Part shown: piece after piece, positions 7,602 through 15,413 of the stretch
Numbering within the stretch: the first letter of the stretch is position 1
Layout of the letters: the number at the start of each line of letters is the position of its first letter
From: CAVUUN01 sp964421755
Lineage (GTDB): Bacteria > Acidobacteriota > UBA6911 > RPQK01
Reading direction: 5' to 3'
Length of the DNA stretch: 24,873 bases
Assembly (NCBI GenBank): GCA_964421755.1
Contig: CAYQYP010000101.1
Coordinates: 1-24,873 of the forward strand
Position numbers and translations under genes: made by a program
Notes under the pieces: model-generated
The model's database searches: none
What the model saw: only the letters and a program-made list of their open reading frames with translations
What the model was told of the DNA's origin: nothing

Positions 7602-7676
7602 CAGTGCGCAGTGGGCAGTGGGCAGTGCGCAGTGGGCAGTGCGCAGTGGGCAGTGCGCAGTGCGCAGTGCGCAGTG
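7602..7676. repeat. 7-bp tandem repeat (GCGCAGT/GGGCAGT), right flank of repeat island
   Basis: About ten consecutive 7-bp units alternate between GCGCAGT and GGGCAGT. The array is in the same orientation as the one at 7213-7300, so the two bracket palindrome A as direct repeats. It ends only a few bases before the possible promoter and start of the sulfatase-like gene. Confidence 0.93.
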
Positions 7677-7677
7677 G

Positions 7678-7686
7678 TGTTATCAT
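7678..7686 (+). promoter_or_regulatory. possible extended -10 (TGTTATCAT) for the sulfatase-like gene
   Basis: TG-T-TATCAT fits an extended -10 element. The tandem repeat ends directly upstream and takes the place of a -35 box. The ATG at 7695 is only eight bases past this element, so the mRNA would be nearly leaderless, which agrees with the missing Shine-Dalgarno. Confidence 0.35.
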
Positions 7687-7694
7687 GTCGCCCG

Positions 7695-9299
7695 ATGCGA
7701 AAGTTGATTCTTGTTTTGCTGGTGGGGCTTTGTCTCCAGGCGGGCGCAACGGCTGAGAAATCGCAACCCGTCCGGAAGAACATCCTGCTTTTCACCGTAG
7801 ACTCCTGCCGCGCGGATCGGTTTGGGCTCTACGGGTACCGGAATGCGACCACGCCGAACATCGACGCCTGGGCTAGAACCGGAACCGCATTTACCGAGGC
7901 GTACAGTACATCCGCCTGGACCGCGCCTGGCCTTGCTTCCATCCTTACTGGCCTCTACCCACCTACCCACGGCATCAACAACCGCGATACGGCCGGGACG
8001 TCGCGACTCCTCAGTCTCAACAAGTTCTTTCGCGAGCGCGGTTACAAGGTCCCGAACATCAACTTCTTCACTTTCGCACCGTACTACCGAAACCTGGGCC
8101 TCGGACCAATCGAAAACCAGTACCTGAGCCAGACTCCGGGGGAAGAGATCGGCAAGTGGCTGAAACAGAATGCCTCCGCTTCCCAGCCGTTTTTCGTCTG
8201 GTACCACTGCACGACGATCCACCAGCCGTATAACCCGCCCGACACCGAGCTGCCCGCCCCGCGCGAGGAGCTCATGAAGAGCCCGGGAATCAAGGCAGTC
8301 ATGAGCGGGGCGATCGTCCCAACCAATTCCACCCGATTCCAGGACGCCGACCGTCCGGTGCTTAATGCGTTGTACGATGGCGAGCTGCGCAGGTTGGACC
8401 GCATCTTCAAGTCAGCTCTCGACGCGCTGGCCGAGCAAGGGGTTCTGCGAAATACGATCGTGATCCTTACCGCCGACCACGGCGAGGAGCTTCTGGATCA
8501 CGGGTTCGTAGGCCACGCGTCTACATCCCTGAACGCCAAGCTCTATCAGGAACTGGTACGGATTCCCCTGATCATCTCCTGCCCGGGCCTGGTTCCGTCC
8601 GGCCGTCGAATCTCCCGGGCCGTGGACCAGACGGACATTTTCCCGACGCTTCTCAAACTGCTCTCTCTGGAACCGCTGGCGCATCTGCAGGGTCAGCCTC
8701 TATTCTCGGGCCGCGAGAGGCCGCACTTCTTCGAATCCGTTATCGCGGGGAACCAGACGACACGCGAACGCGAGCACATATGGGTGCGAGGCGTGCTCGA
8801 CAAAGGTCACAAGTATATTTCGACCGGCGAGCTGTATGACCTCCGAAAGGATCCGCAGGAGAAGAGTAACCTTCACGCGAGCCGCCCGGAATTGGTCACA
8901 CGGCTCAAGACCCAACTGGACGAATGGCTGGGCAAGACCACAAGCCTCAGGGCACAGTTGTTTCCGCCCGATCCCCGGCCGGCCCGCCCCGATTCCCTCA
9001 CCGCTCCGGCGATCTTCACACCGGAAAACGGCAAACGCCTCGACTACGAAGTGCACACGGGAGCACTTCTTTTCGACTGGAGCGGGAACATGGAAACCAC
9101 TTACGTCGTGCAATACGACATCGGGACCGGAGATCACCATGTCGAGGGCACATATGAAGCGAAAGGGAATCACCAGGTGCTGGGTCCCTTCAGCCGGGAG
9201 CTCTGGGAGAACCTGAAGGCGTGGAACCCATTCAAGATACGCGTTTCCCCGAAAACCGATCCACCGGTCTGGAGCGCATGGACGACATTCGAGTTCTAA
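7695..9299 (+). CDS. exported sulfatase-like hydrolase with unusual active-site motif
   Basis: A 534-residue protein: signal peptide (1-20), alkaline phosphatase/sulfatase-superfamily core (about 27-425) and a C-terminal beta-rich domain (about 435-534). Metal ligands are visible as D36 (FTVDSCRADR) and D261-H262 (LTADHGEE). At the nucleophile site the family motif CxPxR is replaced by T76-A-P-G-L80 (AWTAPGLASILTG). There is therefore no Cys or Ser to become formylglycine and no Arg; a Thr nucleophile, as in other members of the superfamily, is possible. Substrate may be a sulfate, phosphate or phosphonate ester. I chose ATG 7695 because the longer frame from 7548 merely translates the tandem repeat. 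The gene overlaps the next one by 22 bp. Confidence 0.88.
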   Translation: MRKLILVLLVGLCLQAGATAEKSQPVRKNILLFTVDSCRADRFGLYGYRNATTPNIDAWARTGTAFTEAYSTSAWTAPGLASILTGLYPPTHGINNRDTAGTSRLLSLNKFFRERGYKVPNINFFTFAPYYRNLGLGPIENQYLSQTPGEEIGKWLKQNASASQPFFVWYHCTTIHQPYNPPDTELPAPREELMKSPGIKAVMSGAIVPTNSTRFQDADRPVLNALYDGELRRLDRIFKSALDALAEQGVLRNTIVILTADHGEELLDHGFVGHASTSLNAKLYQELVRIPLIISCPGLVPSGRRISRAVDQTDIFPTLLKLLSLEPLAHLQGQPLFSGRERPHFFESVIAGNQTTREREHIWVRGVLDKGHKYISTGELYDLRKDPQEKSNLHASRPELVTRLKTQLDEWLGKTTSLRAQLFPPDPRPARPDSLTAPAIFTPENGKRLDYEVHTGALLFDWSGNMETTYVVQYDIGTGDHHVEGTYEAKGNHQVLGPFSRELWENLKAWNPFKIRVSPKTDPPVWSAWTTFEF

Positions 9300-10249
9300 C
9301 CCCGATCAGCGCCGATCGCTGGGTGCGCCGCCTTCTGGGTCCCCTGCTCATCACCGCGTGGCTGGTCGCTGCGGTGATGTCGCCTTCGGACACCCGGGCC
9401 GCCAGTGACTCGCAGTGTCGCTTCGTAACCGGTTGCTGGAGTGCCCCGCGAAATCTGGATGTCCCTTACATGCAGTGGCTCAAAGACCACGGCTTCACCC
9501 ATGCGCTTTACTGGCGCAGCCCCGCAATCGACGCAGGTCGCTGGGCCGCTGATCTTGCCGCCGCGGAGCAGCTCGGAATCCGGCTCGTCTTCGACAGTTG
9601 GCAACCGGCGGCGGCGCCCGACGCCTGGGTGGATGCGGTCCTGGAGGCAGCCGGGAGCTCGCCGGCGTTTGCAGGGATCTACGCGCCGGATGAGCCTGGT
9701 TACCGATGGCCGCTCGAGTGTCAGAACAGAAAACCGTCCGAGGCCGCGTTCGCCTCGACTTTCACGAAAGTCTCGGCGCGAGGCCGCACGGTCTTCTGTT
9801 GCGACGCCGTGTCGGCCGCGGAGAAGCACGTGGCGCGCTTCCTCCCCTTTTGTTCCGTGTTCGGAATGGATGTCTACCCGTATCGACACCCGCTTCAGCC
9901 GGGTGGCCGTGCCTCCTGGACCGGGCGAGTCGAACAGGCGACTCGGGCGGCGATCAGGCTGGCCGAAGGGAAGCAGGTCTGGATGGTCCTCCAGGGACAC
10001 GGGCGCCAGGACTGGTACAGGTACGCGACCGATCACCTGGGACTCCAGATCCCGCCTGAAACCGGCGAACGCCCCTCGCCTGAGATTCTGCTTGACATGG
10101 CGCGAGCGGCGCGAGAAACAGGCGCAAGCGGAGTATGGTGGTGGTCTTTCGAACTTTACGACTGGCAACAGCCAGACCACCGCGCTTTTGTCGAAAGCTT
10201 CAAGGAGACCAATCTCACGCTGCGAAAGGAAGTATGCGAAACAAAGTAA
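9278..10249 (+). CDS. exported TIM-barrel (glycoside hydrolase-like) protein
   Basis: A 323-residue protein with a signal peptide or anchor after a charged N-terminus (about 15-42). The chain then alternates short hydrophobic strands and helices as in a beta/alpha barrel. Suggestive sites are GIYAPDEP (133-140, E139 a candidate acid), MDVYPYRHP (197-205), VWMVLQGHGR and a late WWWSFELYDWQ. The DEP and WWWSF patterns recall retaining glycoside hydrolases, but I cannot place it in a named GH family. ATG 9278 lies within the end of the sulfatase-like gene (22-bp overlap), which implies coupled translation; the ORF is open further upstream, but only antecedent sulfatase sequence lies there. A role on the same polymer as the sulfatase-like enzyme is an inference. 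Confidence 0.75.
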   Translation: MDDIRVLTPISADRWVRRLLGPLLITAWLVAAVMSPSDTRAASDSQCRFVTGCWSAPRNLDVPYMQWLKDHGFTHALYWRSPAIDAGRWAADLAAAEQLGIRLVFDSWQPAAAPDAWVDAVLEAAGSSPAFAGIYAPDEPGYRWPLECQNRKPSEAAFASTFTKVSARGRTVFCCDAVSAAEKHVARFLPFCSVFGMDVYPYRHPLQPGGRASWTGRVEQATRAAIRLAEGKQVWMVLQGHGRQDWYRYATDHLGLQIPPETGERPSPEILLDMARAARETGASGVWWWSFELYDWQQPDHRAFVESFKETNLTLRKEVCETK

Positions 10250-10893
10250 CCAGAGCACCCCTGCGACTCGAGCAGGGTATCTTCAAGAGTCCGCGAACCG
10301 CATGGGCGGCGGTCATCCTCTACACGGTTACGCTGTACGGGACGTTGACGATCGCCTTCAGGCTCTACTCGTACGTGTTTGACAGGATGGGGAAACCGTT
10401 CATGAGCAGCGCCATGATGTGGATTTACGCCCCGGTCGGCCTGTTTCTCCTCATGTTGCTCGTATTCCGGCTTCCGCGGAGAACGGGGGCTTATCTCACG
10501 TTCATCATGATGGCATTGGCACTCCTCTATTGCCTCACTCGTCTGGAAGTACCCGCCAAACGTTTCCATTTTCTTCAGTACGCTCCTCTGGGAATCCTTG
10601 TCTTTGACGCGCTCCGGTTTCACTGTCGGGATCGATACCACTATGTCTGGGCGATGGCCCTCGTTACTTTGGTTGGGCTCGGCGACGAAATCCTGCAGGG
10701 TATCCTGCCCAACCGATACTTCGGGGTAAACGAGGTGGTCATTAACTCGGCGGCAGGATTCTTTGCCCTCGTGTTCATCGGCTTCGTGCTTGGGGAAGAG
10801 AACTATCCGTGGCCGCACAAAGACGCCGGAAACAGAGCACACGTCCCGGTCAGCGAGACGGCCGACAGCCCAGATAACGCGGTGGCGCACTGA
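10234..10893 (+). CDS. VanZ-like integral membrane protein
   Basis: A 219-residue protein with about five hydrophobic segments (roughly 24-46, 61-79, 87-103, 136-156 and 168-187). The signature region runs from FHFLQYAPLG (111-120) through LGDEILQGILPNRYFGVNEVVINSAAGF (149-176), which matches the VanZ-like family (conserved D151, E152, Q155 and the asparagine-rich helix). VanZ of Enterococcus gives low teicoplanin resistance; in most genomes family members have no proven role. ATG 10234 overlaps the previous gene by 16 bp and has AAGGA just upstream, so it is translationally coupled to the exported barrel protein. Confidence 0.85.
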   Translation: MRNKVTRAPLRLEQGIFKSPRTAWAAVILYTVTLYGTLTIAFRLYSYVFDRMGKPFMSSAMMWIYAPVGLFLLMLLVFRLPRRTGAYLTFIMMALALLYCLTRLEVPAKRFHFLQYAPLGILVFDALRFHCRDRYHYVWAMALVTLVGLGDEILQGILPNRYFGVNEVVINSAAGFFALVFIGFVLGEENYPWPHKDAGNRAHVPVSETADSPDNAVAH

Positions 10894-10944
10894 TGAGGGT
10901 GTGGTCTTTTATCCGTTGTACGATGGAAGCTTAGGAGGAGAAGC

Positions 10945-11835
10945 ATGCAAGATATCGGCTTTGTCGGACTTGGGAGAATGGGACTCCCGATGGCCAGGAA
11001 CCTCCTCGAGTCAGGGTTCTCGGTCCGCGCCTTCAACCGTTCACCGGGCAAGGCAGAGGCGCTCGCCTCCAAGGGAGGCAGCGTCGCCAAAACGCCCGCC
11101 GAGGCAGCTGCCTCGGCCGACACGATAGTAATCACGCTCGTCTCAAACGACGCCGCTCTCGAACAGGTTGTAAATGGACCGAGCGGCCTCACGCAGGCAC
11201 CAAGAGGGATCCTGCATATCTCGATGAGTACCGTTTCACCCGAGACTGCCCGCCGCATTTCGGAGGTTCACGCGGATCGAGGGGACGAATTTGTCGCAGC
11301 TCCGCTGTTCGGTCGTCCCGACGCCGTGGCGGCCCGCAGGGTGCTCATCTGCACGAGCGGTAAGGAACCCGCGAAGAAGCGAGCCAGACCGGTGCTGGAG
11401 GCAATCGGGCAGACAATCGTCGATTACGGCGAGGACCCGGGCGCCGCGAACGTGGTGAAACTCGCCGGGAATTTCCTGATCGCCGCCGCAATAGAGGCTA
11501 TGGCCGAGTGCTTCACCTTTGCCGAGAAGAACGGCGTCGATCACAAGCAAGTCGCCCAGATGTTCGGATCCACGCTGTTTTCTTGTCCGATTTATCAGAA
11601 CTACGGCCGGCAGATCGCCGAGGGCGGTTTCGAGAATGTAGGTTTCGCGTTGCCTCTTGGCCTCAAGGACCTTGAACTGGTTCGGGACACGGCCGCCCGC
11701 AGTCTGGTTCCGATGCCTTTTGCAGCCATCGTAAGGGATCGCCTGATTGCATCCCTGGCGAAAGGCAGGGAGCACCTGGACTGGACTGGTTTTGCCTTGG
11801 AAGTCGCAGAGACCGCCGGCCTCAAGCCCCGCTGA
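10945..11835 (+). CDS. NAD(P)-dependent beta-hydroxyacid dehydrogenase family oxidoreductase
   Basis: A 296-residue cytosolic enzyme of the 3-hydroxyisobutyrate / glyoxylate (GLYR) reductase family. The nucleotide motif GLGRMGLPMA is at 8-17, and N31-R32 at the end of strand 2 (AFNRSP) suggests NADPH. The catalytic lysine is K172 in NVVKLAGNF. The substrate loop is APLFGRPDAV instead of the more common APVSGG, so succinic semialdehyde or glyoxylate-type specificity cannot be assumed. ATG 10945 has AGGAGG at 10933-10938. It sits 51 bp after the VanZ-like gene, on the same strand, probably in the same operon. Confidence 0.9.
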   Translation: MQDIGFVGLGRMGLPMARNLLESGFSVRAFNRSPGKAEALASKGGSVAKTPAEAAASADTIVITLVSNDAALEQVVNGPSGLTQAPRGILHISMSTVSPETARRISEVHADRGDEFVAAPLFGRPDAVAARRVLICTSGKEPAKKRARPVLEAIGQTIVDYGEDPGAANVVKLAGNFLIAAAIEAMAECFTFAEKNGVDHKQVAQMFGSTLFSCPIYQNYGRQIAEGGFENVGFALPLGLKDLELVRDTAARSLVPMPFAAIVRDRLIASLAKGREHLDWTGFALEVAETAGLKPR

Positions 11836-11965
11836 CTGGCGCAGACGCCGGGAAGCTGCGAGCGCAAGCACCTGGCGTCTGTCTTCCCATCGCCCGCATA
11901 ACCACTCCCATAGATTTGAACCCGGAATCCACAGCGGAGTACAATCGGGCCGAGCGCTCAGATCG

Positions 11966-13687
11966 ATGAAATTTGCTATTCCTTCCTGGTTTCGCCCTCA
12001 GTTCGGACTCGTTCTTGCCGTGGTAGTCATCGTCTCCGCTACGATTGCCGCCTCCATTCTCTACTACATCGAACACACGAGCGCCCTGAAGAACGAGGCC
12101 TGGGATGACCTGAGTACTATTGCCGATCTGAAGGTCCGGGAGATCGTCGAGTGGCGCAATGGACGGCTTGAAGACGGGAGGCTGCTCCTCCGGCTCGAAA
12201 GCGTCGCCTCCTCAACCAGGGCGCTGATCAGAGGGAAATCAACCGGCTCCGCCTTGGTCCGCGAGGTACTCGAGGGGATCAAGCGGACAAGGCACGCCTC
12301 TGAGGTTGGTATCCTGGATGCCAGACTACGTCTCGTCTGGTCGGGAGCCGGTGACGGCTTCACAATAACCGCGCAGACGGCCGCTGACGCGCAAGAATGC
12401 CTCAAGAAGCGGGAGGTCCAGATCTCTGATCTCCAGAGGGACGAGGCGAATCGAATCTATCTGGACATCCTGATCCCCGTGTTCGATGAGGCGGGAGGTC
12501 CGTTGGCTGTCCTCATGCTGCGTCACGATCCCAGAGACCGCCTGTATGGTCTGATCCAGACCTGGTCGTCACCCAGTCGAACCGGCGAGACACTGCTGGT
12601 GCGGGGCGAAGGCAACCGGGTGACGTTCCTGAACGAGTTGCGCTTCCGGAAAAACACCGCCCTGTCCCTTTCTCTGCCAGGGCGGGGTACCCTGCCCGCA
12701 GCGAGGGCCGTGGCGGGGGTCGAAGGGATATTCGAGGGCATTGACTACCGGGGGGTCCCGGTCCTCGCATTTACCAGGCGTATTCCAGGCTCACCATGGG
12801 CACTCGTGGCCAAGATCGACCAGTCCGAGAGTTACGCCTCTATCAGCCAGATGGCCCGTCAGACTGCGGTCCAGGCAGGACTCCTGATTCTTTCGCTCGG
12901 CCTGGCCGCCGCATTGCTCTTGTCGCGTCAGGTGAGACGTGCGGGCGAAACAGCATCCAACAAGGCCCGGCGCGACCTGGAAGACCGGGTGGAGGAACGT
13001 ACAGGACAGCTGCGCCGCCTCACCGAATACCTGGACAGGTCCCGGGAGGCCGAAGCCAAGAAGATATCAGAGGCAATCCACGAGGACATCGGGGCGACTC
13101 TGACCGCAGTGCGCCTCCGCCTTCGGACCGTGCGGGATCGTCTGTCCCACAGGGGCTCCGATGAAGTGAGGCATCTGGACGTCGCCACCAATCTTCTGGA
13201 TGACGTTTTGCACGACGTCCGACGCATAGCGCATGGATTGCGACCATCCGTCCTTGATCACCTGGGACTGCAGGCGGCCGTCGAAAGCCTCGTGGAAGAG
13301 TTCGAGAAGTACACGCAAATCGGGTGCAAAGTCGTCATCCAGGCAAGTGATCTGGACGCCGGGCGGAACACCATCGAGGTCTACAGGATCCTCCAGGAGG
13401 CGCTGACCAATATCGCCCACCATGCGGATGCCAGCCTGGTCAGTATCCGCGCGTGGGACGCCGGCGACCAGTTTCACCTGGAAGTGATCGACAACGGCAA
13501 AGGCATTTCCGAGGAGGCCCTTCACCGCGACTCCGGCGGTCTTCTCAGTATTCGCGAGCGAGCTCTTCGGTTGGGCGGAAGCGTCGAAATCACCGCCGTG
13601 GAGCCCAACGGTACGCGCGTACACGCCGCTCTTCCGATCAACAACACGCTCGAAAAGCAGCAGGCCACGCTCGTGGGAAACGCCTAG
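11966..13687 (+). CDS. orphan HisKA_3 (NarL-type) membrane sensor histidine kinase
   Basis: A 573-residue protein. The first membrane segment is at about 14-34, an exported Cache-like sensor at about 35-295, the second segment at about 300-320, and a short coiled linker at 330-360. The HisKA_3 dimerisation domain carries the phospho-acceptor H372 (SEAIHEDIGATLTAV). The ATPase domain shows an N-box (QEALTNIAHHA, N482), G1 DNGKG (509-513) and GLLSIRERA (526-534). Kinases of this class normally pair with a NarL/LuxR response regulator, and none is adjacent. ATG 11966 gives a protein starting just before the first membrane helix; the frame is open upstream into the previous gene but without a signal. 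Confidence 0.9.
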   Translation: MKFAIPSWFRPQFGLVLAVVVIVSATIAASILYYIEHTSALKNEAWDDLSTIADLKVREIVEWRNGRLEDGRLLLRLESVASSTRALIRGKSTGSALVREVLEGIKRTRHASEVGILDARLRLVWSGAGDGFTITAQTAADAQECLKKREVQISDLQRDEANRIYLDILIPVFDEAGGPLAVLMLRHDPRDRLYGLIQTWSSPSRTGETLLVRGEGNRVTFLNELRFRKNTALSLSLPGRGTLPAARAVAGVEGIFEGIDYRGVPVLAFTRRIPGSPWALVAKIDQSESYASISQMARQTAVQAGLLILSLGLAAALLLSRQVRRAGETASNKARRDLEDRVEERTGQLRRLTEYLDRSREAEAKKISEAIHEDIGATLTAVRLRLRTVRDRLSHRGSDEVRHLDVATNLLDDVLHDVRRIAHGLRPSVLDHLGLQAAVESLVEEFEKYTQIGCKVVIQASDLDAGRNTIEVYRILQEALTNIAHHADASLVSIRAWDAGDQFHLEVIDNGKGISEEALHRDSGGLLSIRERALRLGGSVEITAVEPNGTRVHAALPINNTLEKQQATLVGNA

Positions 13688-13696
13688 CCGTCGATC

Positions 13697-15034
13697 CTAG
13701 ATCATCGAGTAGTCGTAGGGCTTTCGCATCTGCCGGCTGACCCAACGACTGGCCTCCGCATCACCGACGAAGTCCTCCTTGGCCGGGTCCCATTGCAGTT
13801 TGCGGCCAAGCCGGATAGCTGTCGCACCGAGATGGGCAACGGTCGCCGAACGGTGTCCCACGCTGGCCGGACAGATCGGGTCCTTGCGCGATTTCACGCA
13901 CTCCAGGAAATTGTCCATGTGTTCGTTGCTGACATAGACTCGCTTGGCACCCGCAGGCAGCTTCTCGGTCAACAGAGAGCGTTCGCTGGCATTGATAACG
14001 CCACGGGTGACCCAGATCCAGCCTTCGCTGCCGATGAATTTGATGCCGTGCTGTTGCCCGTTGGGGTCTTTCACTCCGCCGTGCCATTCGCTGGCGGTGG
14101 TGCTGCGGCAGCTGTGCACGACACCGTTCGGGTAGGTCCACGCGATCTCGTATTCGCTTGACGCGGTGTACCCGCCGGGGATCATCTCGATCAGCGGCTT
14201 GCCTTCGACACTGACCGGACCGGAGTTGTCCATGTCGAGCGCCCACAGCACGATGTCGTTGTGATGCGCACCCCAGTCGGTGATCGTCCCGCCCGAATAC
14301 TCCCACCAATACCGGAACGAAAAATGAGTCCGTTCCTTGACGTAGTCCACCTTGGCGGTCTGGCCGAGCCAAAAATCGAAATCGAATCCCGCCGGGACAG
14401 GACCGGTGGGGAACGGACCGCCACGCAGACCCGCGGGGAGCCAAACCTCAGCGCGCTGGACTTTGCCTATCCGACCGTTTCGGATCAGGTCGACCGCCAG
14501 CCGGAAGTGCGAGCTGCTTCGCTGCTGCGTCCCGGTCTGAAGGATTCGGCCCGTTTGCTTCTGCACTTCCACAACTCGCTTCCCCTCGTCGATCGTCAAG
14601 GTGAGGGGCTTTTCGCAATAGACATCTTTACCCGACTTCATGGCCGCAATTGAAACCAGCGTGTGCCAGTGATCAACCGTCCCGCAGATCACCGCATCAA
14701 TGTCCTTGCGCTCCATCACCTTCCTGAAGTCGGAATACCCCTCCGCTCCAGGGAAGGTCTGCTTCGCCTTGTCGAGATGGTTCGCATCCACGTCGCAGAC
14801 GGCAACAATCTTGGCTATCCGCGAGGCGTTCTTGCCGTCCCCCGTCCCCATCCCGCCGCATCCGACCAGAGCCAGACGCAGCTGATCACTTGGGCTGCGC
14901 GGAGGCCCCGGCGCCTGACTGGCCTGCGCACGAACTTCCTCGAGATACCAGGCGGGGAGCGTCGAGGCCGCAGCCACCCCAGCGGCCGACTGAATGAACT
15001 GACGGCGGGAAAAACGAAATGGATTGTGTTGCAT
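13697..15034 (-). CDS. TAT-exported Gfo/Idh/MocA-family oxidoreductase
   Basis: A 445-residue protein with a twin-arginine signal (FSRRQFIQSAAG, from residue 8), an NAD(P)-binding motif VGCGGMG (57-63), the family hallmark EKPLT (141-145) and a C-terminal dimerisation/catalytic sheet including DWGAHHNDIVLWALD. Such exported Gfo/Idh proteins are common in Acidobacteria, Planctomycetes and Bacteroidetes and probably work on sugars or glycosides. I prefer ATG 15034, which has GGTGA five bases upstream; a GTG at 15043 would add three residues. It is convergent with the HisKA_3 kinase, stop codons about 9 bp apart. The substrate is unknown. Confidence 0.92.
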   Translation of the reverse strand: MQHNPFRFSRRQFIQSAAGVAAASTLPAWYLEEVRAQASQAPGPPRSPSDQLRLALVGCGGMGTGDGKNASRIAKIVAVCDVDANHLDKAKQTFPGAEGYSDFRKVMERKDIDAVICGTVDHWHTLVSIAAMKSGKDVYCEKPLTLTIDEGKRVVEVQKQTGRILQTGTQQRSSSHFRLAVDLIRNGRIGKVQRAEVWLPAGLRGGPFPTGPVPAGFDFDFWLGQTAKVDYVKERTHFSFRYWWEYSGGTITDWGAHHNDIVLWALDMDNSGPVSVEGKPLIEMIPGGYTASSEYEIAWTYPNGVVHSCRSTTASEWHGGVKDPNGQQHGIKFIGSEGWIWVTRGVINASERSLLTEKLPAGAKRVYVSNEHMDNFLECVKSRKDPICPASVGHRSATVAHLGATAIRLGRKLQWDPAKEDFVGDAEASRWVSRQMRKPYDYSMI

Positions 15035-15118
15035 ATTGATCACCGTGGTCGAGAGGCTTCCAAAGGCGAATCGTAGTAGACACCCATTGAGGAGGTCAAT
15101 ACGTCATTTGTGATAGTC

Positions 15119-15153
15119 CCCCGGCTGACCAGCTCACCAGCTCACCGGCTGAA
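15119..15153. repeat. CTGACCAG-type tandem repeat, left flank
   Basis: About four degenerate copies of an 8-bp unit (CTGACCAG, CTCACCAG, CTCACCGG) precede palindrome B. The array at 15311-15357 carries the complement, so the whole island is symmetrical. Confidence 0.8.
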
Positions 15154-15165
15154 GCTTGGGGCGCG

Positions 15166-15300
15166 GCACTGCCGACCGGCCGTCAAGCGGCGGATTCTGA
15201 ACCGCGAATCCGCCCTACGACGGAGTGCTTCCGCACGGCGAGCGGTCGTAGGGCGGATTCGCGGTTCAGAATCCGCCGCTTTACGGCCCGGTTGGCAATC
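15166..15300. repeat. palindrome B: perfect 37-bp inverted repeat with imperfect outer arms
   Basis: The core arms 15185-15221 and 15245-15281 are exact reverse complements over 37 bp around a 23-base loop (15222-15244). Imperfect pairing continues outward to about 15166 and 15300. Such perfect symmetry implies recent origin or active conservation. It has no sequence in common with palindromes A, C or D. Confidence 0.95.
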
Positions 15301-15310
15301 GATTGACTCC

Positions 15311-15357
15311 CGTCAGCTGGTCAGCCGGTCAACTGGTCAGCCCATCAGCCCGTCGGC
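15311..15357. repeat. CTGGTCAG-type tandem repeat, right flank
   Basis: About five copies of an 8- to 9-bp unit (CTGGTCAG, CCGGTCAA, CTGGTCAG, CCCATCAG). This is the complement of the left-flank unit. Reading it in the kinase frame would add a spurious SAGQLVS peptide to the kinase N-terminus. Confidence 0.8.
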
Positions 15358-15391
15358 CGTCTGAATTCTTTCTTTCTGTTTTACTTATCCG

Positions 15392-15400
15392 TGATATAGT
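15392..15400 (+). promoter_or_regulatory. possible extended -10 (TGATATAGT) for the heme sensor kinase
   Basis: TG-A-TATAGT is a good extended -10, 13 bases before the kinase ATG at 15414. No good -35 lies at 16-18 bp. The leader would be very short and there is no Shine-Dalgarno, which parallels the sulfatase-like gene at 7695. Confidence 0.4.
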
Positions 15401-15413
15401 CGCTTCGATTATC

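Larger units (their letters stand above)
15035..15413. other. intergenic repeat island upstream of the heme sensor kinase
   Basis: This 379-base gap between divergent genes is mostly repeat: an 8-bp tandem array, palindrome B, a second tandem array in inverted orientation, then a 50-base AT-richer strip that should hold the kinase promoter. I see no coding sequence. Confidence 0.8.

Noticed and set aside
7602..7676. Possible CRISPR array
   Set aside because: Units are 7 bp and contiguous, without spacers; the same holds for the arrays near 15119, 15311 and 24577.
7548..7694. N-terminal extension of the sulfatase-like ORF
   Set aside because: It translates the 7-bp repeats (QCAVGSGQCAVGS...) and precedes a clear signal peptide starting at 7695.
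7314..7707. Short ORFs on both strands across 7314-7707 encoding NPEGVAY...YATPSGL peptides
   Set aside because: Both strands give the same peptide because the DNA is palindromic; there is no start signal, and the frames run into the tandem arrays.
9296..10258. Long ORFs on the minus strand (320 residues) and in another plus frame (9441-10382)
   Set aside because: Both are shadows of the GC-rich exported barrel gene, rich in Arg/Pro/Ser with no recognisable motif, signal or ribosome binding site.
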